A stretch of DNA of 9,038 nucleotides, taken from Campylobacteraceae bacterium. Its GTDB lineage: Bacteria > Campylobacterota > Campylobacteria > Campylobacterales > Sulfurovaceae. Under the pieces are notes generated by a model, which was given only the letters and a program-made list of their open reading frames with translations, had not been told where the DNA came from and searched no databases. Below, piece by piece: positions 1 to 7,370 of the stretch. Positions within the stretch are counted from its first letter, which is position 1. Each line of letters begins with the position of its first letter. Where the stretch lies: assembly GCA_026986355.1 (NCBI GenBank), contig JALSOO010000174.1, positions 1 to 9,038 on the forward strand, in the 5' to 3' direction. The position numbers and the translations under genes are program-made.

Positions 1-161
1 GAGTATTCATCAAAATAGAGTGTTAGTAGTGAGTCAGATGATGAGGTAATATCTATATAGCGTTCTATGTAGGTAGATATAATATAGCTATTTTCTCCAT
101 AAAAAAGCATAGCTCTTGGAGGATTTTTATGTAGTAGTTGTTCAAACTCTTTTTGATACAT
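1..161 (-). CDS. holA: DNA polymerase III subunit delta, N-terminal fragment (holA)
   Basis: Partial gene: 53 codons are visible from the ATG (bases 159-161) to the left window edge, with no stop. The reading starts MYQKEFEQLLHKNPPRAMLF and continues YGENSYIISTYIERY, then ends in LLTLYFDEY. This pattern (short amphipathic start, 'P-x-A-x-L-x-YG-E', then an 'I-x-x-Y-I' helix and 'YFDEY') matches my memory of the N-terminus of Campylobacterota HolA, the clamp-loader delta subunit that opens the beta sliding clamp. A Shine-Dalgarno-like AGGG lies about 7 nt before the ATG on the minus strand, and a TATAAT box lies just upstream (183-188). In Campylobacter and Helicobacter holA directly follows rnr, which fits the rnr gene found further right on the same strand. 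Only the first sixth or so of the protein is present, so the assignment rests on N-terminal pattern plus context. Confidence 0.7.
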   Translation of the reverse strand, partial: MYQKEFEQLLHKNPPRAMLFYGENSYIISTYIERYIDITSSSDSLLTLYFDEY

Positions 162-182
162 TTTTCGCCCTATTTTTGTCAA

Positions 183-190
183 ATTATAGC
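183..190 (-). promoter_or_regulatory. Promoter -10 box for holA
   Basis: On the minus strand the sequence reads GCTATAATTTG. The perfect TATAAT lies at 188-183, about 22 bp before the holA ATG, so the leader would be very short and would contain the AGGG ribosome site. No -35 hexamer is evident; upstream DNA is A/T-rich, as is usual for sigma70 promoters in Campylobacterota. It matches the GCTATAAT boxes before gatB and valS in this window. A private promoter makes sense because holA is separated from rnr by the kinase gene. Confidence 0.55.
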
Positions 191-212
191 AAAAAAATTT
201 ATTAATATAATA

Positions 213-261
213 TTAAGTTAAAATATTAATTATTTAAGATAAAATTAATAATATTAATTAT
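213..261. repeat. AT-rich imperfect tandem repeat in the holA/kinase spacer
   Basis: Two abutting units each start with TTAAG and end with the identical 12-mer AATATTAATTAT. Unit 1 is 213-233 (21 bp) and unit 2 is 234-261 (28 bp, with about 7 extra bases in the middle). Inside unit 2, AATTAATA (243-250) and TATTAATT (252-259) form a perfect 8-bp inverted repeat around one base. The repeat lies between the divergent holA and kinase starts, where an operator would be placed. Extreme A/T content makes chance repetition fairly easy, so a regulatory role is only a suggestion. Confidence 0.45.
238..245 (+). promoter_or_regulatory. Candidate -10 box for the hybrid kinase
   Basis: GATAAAAT (TAAAAT at 240-245) lies 37 bp before the kinase ATG and would give a leader of about 30 nt including the AAGGGA ribosome site at 268-273. 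Alternative boxes are TAAAAT at 219-224 and a perfect TATAAT at 206-211, so the real start cannot be chosen by eye. All candidates fall in or beside the tandem repeat. Confidence 0.3.
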
Positions 262-282
262 ATTGACAAGGGATTTTTATTT

Positions 283-2190
283 ATGGCTAATACTATTTGG
301 AAAGAGAGACGATTAGAGGTTATTACACTATCTATTTTTGTTCTATTGGTTACAACTTCACTATTAATTATCTATAATTCATACACAAACTATATGCTTG
401 TTGAGCAAGTTAGTATCAATAAGGCATTTATGTATAAAGTACTTATGTTTATCTCATCATTTATTCTATTTATCTCTCTACTACTTCTATTTTTAAAACG
501 AGACTACTTTTTCACGACTAGAGATAGTAGCATTGAGGGTTTAGAGAGTCTATTAGAAGAGATTAAATATAATTCCGACCCTATGAAGATAAAGCAATTT
601 AAACAGATGCTCAAAGAGAAAAATCACTCTGAAATTTATGTTTTAATCTCAAATATGATTAATGAGCTACAAGAGAGTAAAAAGATAGCAGATGAAGCTA
701 GTAGAACAAAAAGTCTATTTTTATCAAATGTCTCTCATGAGATTCGTACACCAATTAATGGGATTATCGGTTTTTCAAAAATTTTATCATCAACTAAACT
801 AGATAGTGAACAGAGTGAATTTTTGGATACTATCAAGAGAAGTTCCCAAGACCTAATGGGTATTGTAGAGAATATTTTAGATGTTTCCAAGATTGAAAAT
901 GGTTTGCTTGAAGTTGAGCATAGCTATTTTAATATTATTGATGAGTTTGAAATTATATCAGATATTTATGCTCTTGATGCCTCTAAAAAGGGGATTGATT
1001 TCTCTTTTTGGATTGACCCTAGTTTAAATGGATTAGTTGTAGAGAGTGACTCTGAAAAGATTAAACAGATATTAATGAATCTCCTCTCAAATGGTATTAA
1101 ATTTACAAAAAGAGATGGTTTTGTAACTCTATCTATAAAAAAAGTAAAGCAGATAAATAAGAGCGTCTATATAGAGTTTTTGGTATCAGATAGTGGTATT
1201 GGTATCTCTCTAGAGAAACAAGAGAAGATTTTTAAGCCCTTTATACAAGGAGATAACTCTACTACACGACTCTATGGAGGTGCAGGGTTGGGATTGACTA
1301 TCTCTAATGCGTTAGTGGATATATTGGGAGGAGAGTTACACCTAGAGAGTGTAGAGCAAAAGGGTTCAAAATTCTATTTTATTTTAAAGATGAATCAAAA
1401 AGAGCTTTTTATAGATGAGAAAAAAGAGGCTCTAACTATTGCACTTCATTCACCTATTGATGTGGAAAAGAGAGACTCCTACCTATATCTAAAAGAGTAT
1501 TTATCTACCTTTACGATAACTCCTATTTATAATCTTAGAGATAGTAAACCTCATAAAGTAGATATTCTCTACTTATATAGTCCTGATATTAATAGAGAAG
1601 AGATAGATAGAGTCATTGCAAAATACCGTTCTTATAGTCAACTTGTACTAGTTACGAAATTAGATAATCGTTTTAAGATTTTAGATATATCTCCTATCTT
1701 TTCACAAATTATCTATCTCCCTGTAACCTATTCAAAAGTTAAAAAAACAATAGATATATTCCATAGAAATAGAAAAATATTCTCTGGAGAGAGTGTTGAA
1801 AAACTCTTTAATCTAAAGGCATTAGTAGTTGAAGATAATCGAGTCAATCAAAAACTTATTATTCATACTCTTAAAACTCTTGGTGTGGAGTCTGATTGGG
1901 CTGATAATGGGGCAATTGCTGTAGATATGTTCAAAAAAAAGAGTTACGATATTATTTTTATGGATATTCAAATGCCTATTATGAATGGTGTTATTGCAAC
2001 TAAAGAGATATTAAAATATGAACAGGTGAAAAAAGTAGAGCATACTCCGATTATTGCTGTTACTACAAATAGTTTAAATGGAGATAGAGAGCGTTATCTT
2101 AATGTAGGAATGGACGGATATATATCCAAACCTATCGACCCTCAAAAGTTTATAAGTGTTATTCGAGAGTTTTATGAGATTTCATTATAA
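283..2190 (+). CDS. Membrane-bound hybrid sensor histidine kinase with C-terminal receiver
   Basis: 635-residue inner-membrane hybrid kinase that would autophosphorylate on His and pass the phosphate to its own receiver. Two membrane segments (about 13-31 and 52-71) flank only about 20 residues, so there is no room for a periplasmic Cache/PAS sensor, and no HAMP is apparent. A charged, probably helical linker (80-140) leads to HisKA with the H-box SHEIRTPINGIIGF (H152). The HATPase domain has the N-box (N266, N270), G1 DSGIGI (D303), F-box and G2 GGAGLGLTI (332-340). Residues about 384-495 look like a decayed receiver. A complete receiver follows (512-630): E517/D518, phospho-acceptor D561 in FMDIQMP, T594 and K616 in SKP. 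There is no C-terminal HPt domain and no response-regulator gene beside it, so it is an orphan. Start supported by AAGGGA at 268-273, 9 nt upstream. The last 6 bp overlap rnr tail to tail. Confidence 0.93.
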   Translation: MANTIWKERRLEVITLSIFVLLVTTSLLIIYNSYTNYMLVEQVSINKAFMYKVLMFISSFILFISLLLLFLKRDYFFTTRDSSIEGLESLLEEIKYNSDPMKIKQFKQMLKEKNHSEIYVLISNMINELQESKKIADEASRTKSLFLSNVSHEIRTPINGIIGFSKILSSTKLDSEQSEFLDTIKRSSQDLMGIVENILDVSKIENGLLEVEHSYFNIIDEFEIISDIYALDASKKGIDFSFWIDPSLNGLVVESDSEKIKQILMNLLSNGIKFTKRDGFVTLSIKKVKQINKSVYIEFLVSDSGIGISLEKQEKIFKPFIQGDNSTTRLYGGAGLGLTISNALVDILGGELHLESVEQKGSKFYFILKMNQKELFIDEKKEALTIALHSPIDVEKRDSYLYLKEYLSTFTITPIYNLRDSKPHKVDILYLYSPDINREEIDRVIAKYRSYSQLVLVTKLDNRFKILDISPIFSQIIYLPVTYSKVKKTIDIFHRNRKIFSGESVEKLFNLKALVVEDNRVNQKLIIHTLKTLGVESDWADNGAIAVDMFKKKSYDIIFMDIQMPIMNGVIATKEILKYEQVKKVEHTPIIAVTTNSLNGDRERYLNVGMDGYISKPIDPQKFISVIREFYEISL

Positions 2191-4149
2191 GTCGTGTATC
2201 TCTTTTTCTCTTTTTGCTACAAATTCTCCTTGAATCTTAGCCATAGCGATAGATACACTATCTATTTTCAGAATGATTTTATCAAAAAGCATTACATTGT
2301 CGCCTCTTAAATTAACAGTTACTCCCTCAATCTCACACTCCAATATAGCTTTTGCACTCTCTCCTGCTTCTACTATATGGGCTTTAAACTCTTCTCCTAT
2401 ATGTTTTTCTGCCCAACGAGCCAATTTTCTATCTCTAAAATCCCACTCTGCTTTGGTTGATTCACGCTCTAACTCTGAAACCCTTTGAGATAGAGGCTCT
2501 ATATTTCTAAGCAGATACTCATTTTGCTCTTTGTCATCTGTTAAATCTGCTTTTATAAGACGATGCAAGATAAGGTCAGAGTATCTTCTAATTGGAGATG
2601 TAAAGTGGCTATAGTGGCTAAATCCAAGTCCAAAGTGTCCCTCATTATTGGCTGAGTATACAGCTTGTTTTAGAGATTTTATAATCATAGAGTCCACCTC
2701 TGGAGCAATCCCCATACTATCTGCCTCTTTTTGGATAGCACGAATAAGTGATGGGGAATCATCATACTCTTTGACAAATAATCCAATAGATGCTAACTCC
2801 TCTAACAACTCTTCTAATTTACTAAGTTGTGGTGGTGTATGAACCCTAAATATCGCATACTCAAACCGTTTAGCAGAGGCTTGGTTTGCCAAAAGCATAC
2901 ACTCTTCTATGAGAGAGTGAGATGGTGTACCTGTCTCTATTTGTGTAGCTTTTAGCTCATGGTTTGCATCAATAGTTAGCTTTATCTCTTCACTTCTAAA
3001 ATCAAAACCATCTTTTAATCTTCTATTTCTTAATCGTTGTGTAATCTTTTGTAGTGGAAGCAGATACTCCAAAATTCTCTTTTCATCTTCTTTTTCGATA
3101 TATTTTCCACTACTATCTATAATTTTATCTATCTCATCATAGTTAAATCTCCGTTTAGAGTGGATAATAGCTTCAAAAAACTCCTCTTTTATCGGCAATA
3201 GAGTATCTCTATCTAGCTCTATTTTTGCTACAAATGCAAGTCTGTCAACATGAGGTTTGAGTGAACAGATATTTTCACTTAGCTCTCGTGGTAACATAGG
3301 AAAGGATTTGTGAGGGAAATAGGTGGTAAATCCACGCCGTTTTGCTTCGGTATCTATGGGAGAGAAGTACTCTACATAGTGGCTAACATCGGCAATAGCT
3401 ACATAGAGAGTATAGTTTTTCATATCAAAATAGATAGCATCATCAAAATCTTTTGCTGTTACTGGGTCGATAGTACAAAAGTCTAAATCTGTTAAATCTA
3501 TACGGTTTGAGTGTTCACTCCGTTTTACACTCTTTTCTACCTCTTTGGCTTGAACTATACAATCCTCTTCAAATCTATCATCTGCACGTTTATATAGAGC
3601 CAAAGAGATTTTCTCATCTACTTTTGGGTTACTTAAATCTCCAAATATCTCTATAACCTCTTCTGTTTGGCTATCTACTTTTAAAACTGTTCCTATCTTG
3701 AAGGCTTTTAAATCCATACCCTCCATTTTTGCATTGGTGGGAAGTCCTGTTTTTAGGTCTAAAATCTCAAATATATCAGATTCATTTCTATTGGTATAGA
3801 CAATTTGATAAACATGAGCTTTTCTAATAACCAATAGAACTTTAGCCGAAGCACGACCACGTCTAGCGATAATACGTTTAACCACCACATCATCATGAGG
3901 ATTGGCATCTCCAAAATCTTGTGCCTCTACTACTAAATCTTTCTGCTCTTTGGTTTGAGCCTCTACAAACCCTTTCCCCTCTTTGTTCACATAGAGTTGT
4001 CCTACACGATATAGTGATTTAAGTCTCCATAACCCATCTATCTCTTCTACTGCTCCAAGTTGTTGTAGTGCTTGAAAGCTATTTTTATCTTCTAGTTCTA
4101 AATCAGACTCTTTAAATCCGTTTATAAGTTGTATTCCAAATGGAGACAT
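2185..4149 (-). CDS. rnr: Ribonuclease R, 3'-5' exoribonuclease
   Basis: 654-residue RNase II/R-family enzyme that degrades RNA processively from the 3' end, including structured RNA, in the cytoplasm. The N-terminal part (about 45-210) carries the OB/cold-shock-like RNA-binding region ('VNKEGKGFVEA', then 'NPHDDVVVKRI'). The RNB catalytic domain (about 215-535) has the metal site DPVTAKDFDDA (D228, D234, D236, D237), the substrate-stacking YFP (Y277) with PMLPRELSENICSL, and the HFTSPIRRYSDLILHRL motif (R521/R522). A short, weak S1-like tail follows (about 583-645). It is shorter than E. coli RNase R (813 aa) but close to the roughly 640 aa I recall for Campylobacter and Helicobacter; the E. 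coli-type N-terminal helical extension and long basic tail are missing. AAGGA lies 8 nt before the ATG. It begins 38 bp after the CoA-binding gene on the same strand, with no terminator seen, so an operon is likely. Confidence 0.95.
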   Translation of the reverse strand: MSPFGIQLINGFKESDLELEDKNSFQALQQLGAVEEIDGLWRLKSLYRVGQLYVNKEGKGFVEAQTKEQKDLVVEAQDFGDANPHDDVVVKRIIARRGRASAKVLLVIRKAHVYQIVYTNRNESDIFEILDLKTGLPTNAKMEGMDLKAFKIGTVLKVDSQTEEVIEIFGDLSNPKVDEKISLALYKRADDRFEEDCIVQAKEVEKSVKRSEHSNRIDLTDLDFCTIDPVTAKDFDDAIYFDMKNYTLYVAIADVSHYVEYFSPIDTEAKRRGFTTYFPHKSFPMLPRELSENICSLKPHVDRLAFVAKIELDRDTLLPIKEEFFEAIIHSKRRFNYDEIDKIIDSSGKYIEKEDEKRILEYLLPLQKITQRLRNRRLKDGFDFRSEEIKLTIDANHELKATQIETGTPSHSLIEECMLLANQASAKRFEYAIFRVHTPPQLSKLEELLEELASIGLFVKEYDDSPSLIRAIQKEADSMGIAPEVDSMIIKSLKQAVYSANNEGHFGLGFSHYSHFTSPIRRYSDLILHRLIKADLTDDKEQNEYLLRNIEPLSQRVSELERESTKAEWDFRDRKLARWAEKHIGEEFKAHIVEAGESAKAILECEIEGVTVNLRGDNVMLFDKIILKIDSVSIAMAKIQGEFVAKREKEIHDL

Positions 4150-4187
4150 ATATTCTATCCTTCTTTATAATATTTACAAGATTAAAT

Positions 4188-4619
4188 TTAGGCAAAAATC
4201 TCCCTATGTTCAACCATCGCACAGTAGTTTTGTACTACAGCAATTCCTGCCTCTTTTACTCTCTCTCCTGCATTATTGTTGATAAGTCCTAATTGTGTCC
4301 AATAGACTTTGACATCTCCTCTAGCTATAACAGCATCAGCGATAGCATCAAGAGCTTTTGGTTTCCTAAATACCACAACCATATCTATAGGCTCATCAAT
4401 CTCTGCTAAGCTTCTATATACTTTCTGACCTAAAATCTCATCATGTTTAGGGTAGATAGGTATCATATTATATCCATTGTCTCTTAGATATTTGGCTACA
4501 CGATTACTAGCTTTTGTACTATCAGGAGAACACCCTACCACAGCTACTGTTTTGCACTCTTGAAAATATCTTTTCATCTCATCTCTATTTGAGTTGACTC
4601 GTGGCATTTCACATTCCAT
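4188..4619 (-). CDS. CoA-binding domain protein (YccU/CoA_binding_2 type)
   Basis: 143-residue small Rossmann-fold protein of the CoA_binding_2 family. The glycine-containing turn VAVVGCSPDSTKASNRVAKY (25-44) follows the first beta strand; 'GYNMIPIYPKHDEILGQKVY' (49-68) and 'SLAEI' follow, then 'IDMVVVFRKP', 'VKVYWTQLGLINNNAG' (103-118), and a conserved Cys/His end 'VVQNYCAMVEHRE' with C133 and H138. Relatives bind CoA in structural work and resemble the nucleotide-binding part of succinyl-CoA ligase, but a physiological role is not established, so none is assigned. There is no catalytic ligase domain. M1 is preferred over M5 because AAGGA sits 6 nt before it. It is the first gene of a probable two-gene unit with rnr and is transcribed away from ilvA. 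Confidence 0.85.
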   Translation of the reverse strand: MECEMPRVNSNRDEMKRYFQECKTVAVVGCSPDSTKASNRVAKYLRDNGYNMIPIYPKHDEILGQKVYRSLAEIDEPIDMVVVFRKPKALDAIADAVIARGDVKVYWTQLGLINNNAGERVKEAGIAVVQNYCAMVEHREIFA

Positions 4620-4638
4620 ATATAATCCTTAGTTTTGG

Positions 4639-4644
4639 TATAAT
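4639..4644 (+). promoter_or_regulatory. Promoter -10 box for ilvA
   Basis: A perfect TATAAT preceded by TTTTGG lies 29 bp upstream of the ilvA ATG. Transcription would begin near 4650, giving a leader of about 24 nt that contains AGGGAA (4662-4667), 6 nt before the start codon. The leader is too short for a T-box, leucine-type attenuator or riboswitch, so control by branched-chain amino acids would have to be by a repressor or by the enzyme's own ACT domain. Confidence 0.6.
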
Positions 4645-4653
4645 TCTACTCAT

Positions 4654-4659
4654 ACTATA
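4654..4659 (-). promoter_or_regulatory. Candidate -10 box for the CoA-binding gene/rnr unit
   Basis: On the minus strand, TATAGT (4659-4654) lies 34 bp before the ATG and would place the start of transcription between it and the AAGGA at 4630-4626. One mismatch from consensus and no -35. It would overlap the ilvA leader on the other strand, so the two transcripts would start back to back within 54 bp. Confidence 0.35.
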
Positions 4660-4673
4660 CTAGGGAAAGATAA

Positions 4674-5885
4674 ATGTTAGATTTAAACTCAATAAAAAAA
4701 GCACAAAAAAGATTAGATGGGGTTATTGAACATACTCCATTTTCTTATGCCCCTATACTCTCTGAAATAAGTGGTTATAGAGTCTATTTGAAAAAAGAGA
4801 ATTTACAGCGTACAGGTGCATTTAAACTTCGTGGTGCATTTAATAAAATTGCTACACTTATAGAAGAGGGTAAAAAAGGAGGTGTAGTTGCTGCTAGTGC
4901 AGGAAATCATGCACAAGGTGTAGCTTTTTCTGCTAAATATTTTGGTATAGAGGCTACTATTGTTATGCCTGATTCAACACCTCTCAATAAGATTCAAGGT
5001 GTCAAAGAGTTTGGTGCAGATGTTATCTTGTATGGGGCTAACTATGATGAAGCTTATGCTTATGCTATCGAATACTCAAAAGAGAGAGAAAAAGATTTTG
5101 TTCACCCTTTTACTGATGATGAGGTTATCTCTGGTCAAGGTACAGTAGCCTTAGAGATGATAGAGACTCAAGATGATTTAGATGCTATTATTGTTCCTGT
5201 TGGTGGTGGTGGTTTAATCGCAGGTATAGCTACAGCTACTAAGGCTCAAAATCCAAATATCAAAATTATCGGTATAGCTTCATCTGGAGCTCCTGCTATG
5301 AAGAACTCTTTTGACTCTAAAAAAGCACATGGTACAAAAAGTGTTAGAACTATTGCAGATGGTATTGCTGTTCGTGATGCTTCACCTATTACACTAAACT
5401 ATATATTAGATAGAGTAGATAGTTTGGAGTTAGTATGTGAAGATGAGATAGCATCAGCAATTCTATTTCTATTGGAAAAACAGAAACTTTTGGTAGAGGG
5501 TGCAGGTGCTGTTGGAGTAGCAGGGTTACTACACAATAAGATAGATATGCCAAAAGGCTCAAAGATAGGTGTAGTATTAAGTGGGGGTAATATAGATGTA
5601 ACCATGCTCTCACTTATCATAGAAAAAGGTTTGGTAAAAAGCAGTCGTAAGATGAAGCTATCGGTAATAATGGTTGATAAACCAGGTTCACTAATGATGT
5701 TTACAGAACTTCTCAAAGAGGTTGGAGCAAATATTGTCCATATCGGTTATGATAGAACATCTATTGACCTTGAGTTTGGAGATGCTGTTGTATCGGTTCA
5801 CTTAGAGACAAAAGGGGTAGCACACCAAGATGAGGTAAGAGCTAAATTAAATGAGTATGGGTTTGAATTTTCTGAAATTCAGTAG
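4674..5885 (+). CDS. ilvA: Threonine ammonia-lyase (threonine deaminase), ACT-containing medium form
   Basis: 403-residue PLP enzyme that converts L-threonine to 2-oxobutanoate and ammonia, the committed step of isoleucine synthesis. The fold-type II core (about 5-320) carries the Schiff-base lysine in GAFKLRGAFNK (K51), the substrate loop SAGNHAQG (75-82), the phosphate-binding tetraglycine in PVGGGGLIAG (175-184), and the late SGGNID motif (303-308). A C-terminal segment (about 327-400, 'KLSVIMVDKPGSLMMFTELL', then 'GANIVHI') is one ACT domain. E. coli biosynthetic IlvA has 514 aa with two such domains and catabolic TdcB about 329 aa with none, so this is the one-domain medium class. One ACT domain suggests allosteric control, probably by a branched-chain amino acid, but the effector cannot be read from sequence. 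No other ilv gene is nearby. It could also act on serine. Confidence 0.92.
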   Translation: MLDLNSIKKAQKRLDGVIEHTPFSYAPILSEISGYRVYLKKENLQRTGAFKLRGAFNKIATLIEEGKKGGVVAASAGNHAQGVAFSAKYFGIEATIVMPDSTPLNKIQGVKEFGADVILYGANYDEAYAYAIEYSKEREKDFVHPFTDDEVISGQGTVALEMIETQDDLDAIIVPVGGGGLIAGIATATKAQNPNIKIIGIASSGAPAMKNSFDSKKAHGTKSVRTIADGIAVRDASPITLNYILDRVDSLELVCEDEIASAILFLLEKQKLLVEGAGAVGVAGLLHNKIDMPKGSKIGVVLSGGNIDVTMLSLIIEKGLVKSSRKMKLSVIMVDKPGSLMMFTELLKEVGANIVHIGYDRTSIDLEFGDAVVSVHLETKGVAHQDEVRAKLNEYGFEFSEIQ

Positions 5886-5894
5886 GATAGTTAA

Positions 5895-5902
5895 GCTATA
5901 AT
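5895..5902 (+). promoter_or_regulatory. Promoter -10 box for gatB
   Basis: GCTATAAT (TATAAT at 5897-5902) preceded by TTAA lies 37 bp before the gatB ATG, only 12 bp after the ilvA stop. The expected leader of about 30 nt includes an AAAAGG ribosome site at 5925-5930. With no hairpin terminator after ilvA, gatB may be served both by read-through and by this promoter. Confidence 0.6.
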
Positions 5903-5938
5903 ACGAAAAAAAATTATATATATAAAAAGGTCTATTCA

Positions 5939-7366
5939 ATGTTTGAAACCGTTATCGGCTTAGAAGTACATGTTCAATTAAATACCAAAACAAAACTATT
6001 CTGCTCTTGTCCCACAAGCTTTGCAGAGCATCAAAATAGCAATACTTGCCCTACTTGTCTAGCACTACCAGGGGCATTGCCAGTTGTAAACAAAGAGGCA
6101 GGAATTAAGGCAATGAGACTAGGTTATGCGATTAATGCAAATGTCAACCATAGCTCAAATTTTGATAGAAAATCCTATTTCTACCCTGATAGCCCCTCTG
6201 CTTATCAGATTACACAACTTCATAAAGCTATTGTTCAAAAAGGAGAGCTATTTATAGAGCTAAAAGATGGTACACAAAAGCGTATAGGTATTACACAAGC
6301 CCATCTTGAAGCTGATGCAGGTAAAAATATACATGATGGAAACCACTCAAAAGTAGATTTAAATAGAGCAGGAACACCACTTCTTGAAATTGTATCTGAA
6401 CCTGATATGAGAAACTCATATGAAGCTGTAGCCTATCTAAAAAAGCTCCACTCAACTGTTCGTTATCTTGATATATCAGATGCAAATATGCAAGAGGGTA
6501 GTTTTCGATGTGATGTTAATGTCTCTATCCGTCCAAAGGGTCAAAAAGAGTTTGGAACACGAGTTGAGATTAAAAATATCAACTCATTTAAGTTTGTAGA
6601 GTCTGCTATCGCGTATGAAGTCCAACGACAAACAGAAGCTTATGAAGATGGTATCTATGACCAAGAGGTATATCAAGAGACACGTCTATGGAGTGTAGAA
6701 GAGGGTGTAACTAAATCTATGAGAGGAAAAGAGGAGGCTGCTGATTATCGTTATTTCCCCGACCCAGATTTACGACCATTAGTAGTAACCCAAGAGATGA
6801 TAGATGAGGCTCAAAATATGCCAGAACTCCCTGATGCAAAAGTAAAAAGATATATTGAAGAGCTAGGAGTTAAAAAGTATGATGCCTTGGTTCTATCCTC
6901 TCAAAAAGAGTTAGCCTACTTTTTTGAAGAGATGCTTAGAAGTGGTGCAGGTGCAAAAAATAGCGTAAATTGGCTAACTACAGAGCTTTTAGGTCGTCTA
7001 AAAAAAGCAAATCTTGATATTACAACCTCTCCTGTAACTGCGTCTAAACTTGGAGAGTTGGTCTCCAAAATAGATGATGGAACGATTAGTGGAAAAGGTG
7101 CAAAAGATATTCTTGATGTCTTAATGGAAGAGGATAGAGATATATCCGAACTTATCGACTCTATGGGATTAGCACAAGTGAGTGATGATGGTGCTATTTT
7201 GGAGATGATAGATAAAATCTTAGATGCTAATCCTGACAAAGTAGAGCAGTACAAAGGTGGAAAAGAGAAACTATTTGGTTTCTTTGTAGGGCAAACTATG
7301 AAAGCAAGTAGAGGTTCAGCAAATCCACAAAAGGTAAATGAGCTTTTGAGGGGGAGACTAGGATAA
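5939..7366 (+). CDS. gatB: Asp-tRNA(Asn)/Glu-tRNA(Gln) amidotransferase subunit B
   Basis: 475-residue GatB, the kinase/tRNA-binding subunit of the GatCAB amidotransferase. It phosphorylates Glu (or Asp) mischarged on tRNA-Gln (or tRNA-Asn) so that ammonia made by GatA can convert it to Gln (or Asn). The cradle domain (1 to about 290) opens GLEVHVQLNTKTKLFCSC and has the zinc cysteines C22, C24, C37 and C40 (NTCPTCLALPGALPVVN), the LNRAGTPLLEIVSEPD signature (141-156), RVEIKNINSF (208-217) and ADYRYFPDPDL (268-278). The helical and YqeY-like tail (about 295-475) ends with KLFGFFVGQTMKASRGSANP (444-463). Length is normal for the family and all key residues are present. AAAAGG lies 8 nt before the ATG. 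gatA and gatC are not in the window, as expected in bacteria where the subunits are scattered. Confidence 0.96.
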   Translation: MFETVIGLEVHVQLNTKTKLFCSCPTSFAEHQNSNTCPTCLALPGALPVVNKEAGIKAMRLGYAINANVNHSSNFDRKSYFYPDSPSAYQITQLHKAIVQKGELFIELKDGTQKRIGITQAHLEADAGKNIHDGNHSKVDLNRAGTPLLEIVSEPDMRNSYEAVAYLKKLHSTVRYLDISDANMQEGSFRCDVNVSIRPKGQKEFGTRVEIKNINSFKFVESAIAYEVQRQTEAYEDGIYDQEVYQETRLWSVEEGVTKSMRGKEEAADYRYFPDPDLRPLVVTQEMIDEAQNMPELPDAKVKRYIEELGVKKYDALVLSSQKELAYFFEEMLRSGAGAKNSVNWLTTELLGRLKKANLDITTSPVTASKLGELVSKIDDGTISGKGAKDILDVLMEEDRDISELIDSMGLAQVSDDGAILEMIDKILDANPDKVEQYKGGKEKLFGFFVGQTMKASRGSANPQKVNELLRGRLG

Positions 7367-7370
7367 TTTG

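Noticed and set aside
2273..2842. Two open frames on the plus strand (2273-2488 and 2648-2842)
   Set aside because: They lie antisense inside rnr, whose motifs are intact throughout; no ribosome sites or recognisable domains.
283..4149. Kinase and rnr as a functional signalling module
   Set aside because: They are convergent, share only 6 bp, and nothing in either sequence links RNA decay to this sensor; the proximity is better explained by insertion.
5389..5716. Minus-strand open frames of 74 and 105 codons
   Set aside because: Antisense to the ilvA core and ACT region, with low-complexity Leu/Ser-rich translations typical of shadow frames.
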